A stretch of DNA of 64,000 bases, taken from NCBI GenBank assembly GCA_942490535.1, contig CALNXQ010000004.1:186001-250000 (forward strand). The letters are read 5' to 3'. The stretch comes from JAEINY01 sp942490535 (GTDB taxonomy: Bacteria; Bacteroidota; Bacteroidia; Bacteroidales; Marinilabiliaceae). Below, piece by piece: positions 63,301-64,000 of the stretch. Made by a program: the position numbers and the translations under genes. How positions within the stretch are numbered: position 1 is the first letter of the stretch; each line of letters begins with the position of its first letter. The notes below the pieces were generated by a model. It was not told the DNA's origin and ran no database searches. It saw only the letters and a list, made by a program, of their open reading frames with translations.

Positions 63301-63742
63301 TATACACCTGTAAGGAATAGGCTGCTTTGTTGATAACCAGTTTTTTGGCAATGGTCGGTTTCTTCGGATTCGACTGGTCTTTGACATACACCTCCAACGT
63401 CTGGCCCTGATCCTGGACGTCAAACGCCACTTTCCCCAGTTTTTGGCGGATGTGATGATGGGTGTCCATCACAATGCTACGGGTATTTTCCACGGCATAA
63501 TGTTCAATGTCGGAATGACCGGCATTAAAACGCAGCCTGAATGTATCGGGTCTGAGCACCTGGATGATGACGTAACAAGTATTGCCTTCATCATTTTTAA
63601 ATTTCAATTCCAGCTGATTGTGACCGGCATTTAATTGATATCCTAAAACAGCTCCCAGTCTCGACCAGGAGCGGTAACCTTCTTTACCTTCAAAAAATTC
63701 CTCTACGGTTTCAAATTTAAAATTTTCAACTTGTGTACTCAT
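60344..63742 (-). CDS. GH31 alpha-1,4-glucan lyase
   Basis: A 1132-residue GH31 protein without signal peptide. The catalytic nucleophile lies in VWQDMTTPAI (Asp484), the lyase form; alpha-glucosidases have WxDMNE. The acid/base region is GLWTGDNSSSW (Asp692), then SIAGQDIGGFE. PRYILGNHQGCYGY (327-340), IPLDGLHVDVDIQ (357-369), GIKCSTNITPV (394-404), YFNFDNMRYRQIY (223-235) and NKRNFIIGRG (668-677) closely match algal and fungal glucan lyases as I recall them. These enzymes release 1,5-anhydro-D-fructose from starch or glycogen by elimination. Residues about 577-667 look like an insertion relative to the algal enzyme. The ATG at 63742 was chosen; the frame from 63832 adds an unlikely hydrophobic leader. 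It heads the three-gene operon. Confidence 0.87.
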   Translation of the reverse strand: MSTQVENFKFETVEEFFEGKEGYRSWSRLGAVLGYQLNAGHNQLELKFKNDEGNTCYVIIQVLRPDTFRLRFNAGHSDIEHYAVENTRSIVMDTHHHIRQKLGKVAFDVQDQGQTLEVYVKDQSNPKKPTIAKKLVINKAAYSLQVYKAKPHKSGEQPEFYLAHSDAETAIYYKKRLCYHENQQETVEYSTIQAKVMPASARYFGFGEKGGTDLSRNGARLTYFNFDNMRYRQIYNNGPTDVREPLYDSNPFFMEFNGVPTEQSVYGIFIDNTSETFFDLGTYNYNQQYLFGSMYGDLDYYFFLGDTSEKVMKAYVSLVGTTKLKPRYILGNHQGCYGYETLKDAMDAVNGYRGNNIPLDGLHVDVDIQKNYSTFTMDESKYPADSFDQLRARGIKCSTNITPVVSYTNKDYPTYESGAKNEVFVKGERISGEPSTNYEGGVYYGGNRGTFGNYPDFARMDVRQWWGQQYRHLYEKGLDMVWQDMTTPAIPNPQDNWNVELYAEKYDTNWKIGDKIQSDMRSFPFDLLVSNNALKKYDGEAAKEGNGRKEKTEKAPAAKVRNLYSYNLHKATYHGLNHIWYINDYTFTVLGNVYLSKAEAITINQALAAKDIIRKVEGHAHPIYEARLDINYNDPKLDLGLPTPYAAHRDAVIKVLKQSITLANRRKNKRNFIIGRGGFTGMHRFAGLWTGDNSSSWDFLKINIAQVLALGMAGQSIAGQDIGGFERENTNEKWVDPELLIRWTAAGVFLPWFRNHYIRKGQKIFQEPYKFQDYVQKVAPEYRYMYESVLPASQYYIGLRYRLLQVFYDCMFENVQQGMPISRPMFLNDDHDKELFGGKIQYLNDQFYLGQNLLLAPVLEKESPKNNGRRNIYLPNGSQWYAFKDNRKPLDNLIDGGTEILDYDAKITPDQEHIPFILPMYVRAGSILPTIELEQYVGERNARGEQNPTTINIYPGDEGSYNMYNDDGVSRSSAPAGKESDGFDPEAKGEYRKTIITHLLKKDKSGRYRNIDFKWVHNNYKPLEDHLFVAILHDPSEQLDPLNQVQLSLTNFSKSEDSKLRKIESGSVEERAGELWNSSQNTWYYNENIHITYVKVFFPHELSQLNAKQQNEKADYPDKQAPGLSLRADYKA

Positions 63743-64000
63743 GATAATAGGGTTTAAATTTCTATTTAGAAAGTAGAATAATGAGTAGAAATAAAATTGG
63801 CAGGAGGTAACAGTTGTATAAAGTTGAGTCAATAAAAATCAAAAAGCAATGGTGAAGGATGTCCGGAAAAAAAATGAAGGGTTAAAATATTTTTTTGGCA
63901 CGATTCGGCAATCCAGGCAACTGGTCGGTTTATGCGGTTATTTTAAGTGCTTCAAACGCGCAAAAAAATTTTTGAAAAAATATTTTATCACGCAAAGGAT
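63743..64000 (-). promoter_or_regulatory. Upstream region of the glucan lyase operon
   Basis: AT-rich, about 258 bp to the window edge. No TAnnTTTG box was found facing the gene. An inverted repeat TTCAAA-N14-TTTGAA lies at 63951-63976 and could be a regulator site. No coding frame is visible. Confidence 0.3.

Overview
The window looks like the chromosome of a Bacteroidota bacterium, probably a Marinilabiliales- or Cytophaga-like facultative aerobe. The sequence basis is a gingipain-type protein with a type IX secretion (T9SS) C-terminal domain, fused ccoNO and single-haem CcoP of a cbb3 oxidase, a SecA of about 1100 residues, BtuB/BtuG-type B12 uptake, weak ribosome binding sites, and repeated TAnnTTTG promoter boxes (two with an upstream TTG at 21 nt). 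No rRNA, tRNA, insertion sequence, prophage or CRISPR array was seen.

Layout. 1-4.9 kb: C-terminal part of a secreted C25 peptidase, an RsmI-like methylase, a BASS-type transporter and an MBL-fold hydrolase. 5.1-6.9 kb: pyrBI (aspartate carbamoyltransferase) behind a leader with a U-rich tract and an intrinsic terminator. 7.0-7.5 kb: a RelE/ParE-type toxin-antitoxin pair. 7.65-16.8 kb: cbb3 oxidase cluster ccoI-[42-bp repeat array]-ccoS-ccoNO-ccoQ-ccoP-ccoG-ccoH plus a SafE/DsbD_2-like membrane protein. 17.1-20.9 kb: cobalamin riboswitch, btuB and a BtuG-like surface lipoprotein. 21.2-24 kb: PfkB-family kinase, CBS protein and ArsB/NhaD-type transporter. 24-34.4 kb: sensory block (multi-PAS protein, chemoreceptor, PAS histidine kinase) with two C69 dipeptidases. 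34.5-42.2 kb: AsmA-like protein, two GT4 glycosyltransferases (one with a large C-terminal domain) and a GH130 protein. 42.3-55.6 kb: rplS, a small YtxH/holin-like envelope operon, a RelA-type (p)ppGpp synthetase, DUF2007-Usp fusion, threonine aldolase, rhomboid protease, secA and lgt. 55.7-58 kb: POT-like transporter and alpha/beta hydrolase.

The most striking part is the minus-strand cluster at 58.0-63.8 kb. Its first gene is a GH31 protein that carries the signature of alpha-1,4-glucan lyase (WQDMTTPA instead of the WxDMNE of alpha-glucosidases). The next two genes resemble the propeller half and the cupin half of fungal aldos-2-ulose dehydratase (AUDH), here split into two genes. Together they suggest a bacterial, cytoplasmic 1,5-anhydro-D-fructose pathway: glycogen or maltodextrin to anhydrofructose, then to ascopyrone- or microthecin-type products. 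Strong hairpins lie between the three genes.

A second cross-cutting signal is a set of four unrelated intergenic tandem arrays (10.0, 16.9, 20.9 and 50.4 kb). Their units are all about 21-22 bp (or 42 = 2 x 21 bp), although the sequences differ from locus to locus.
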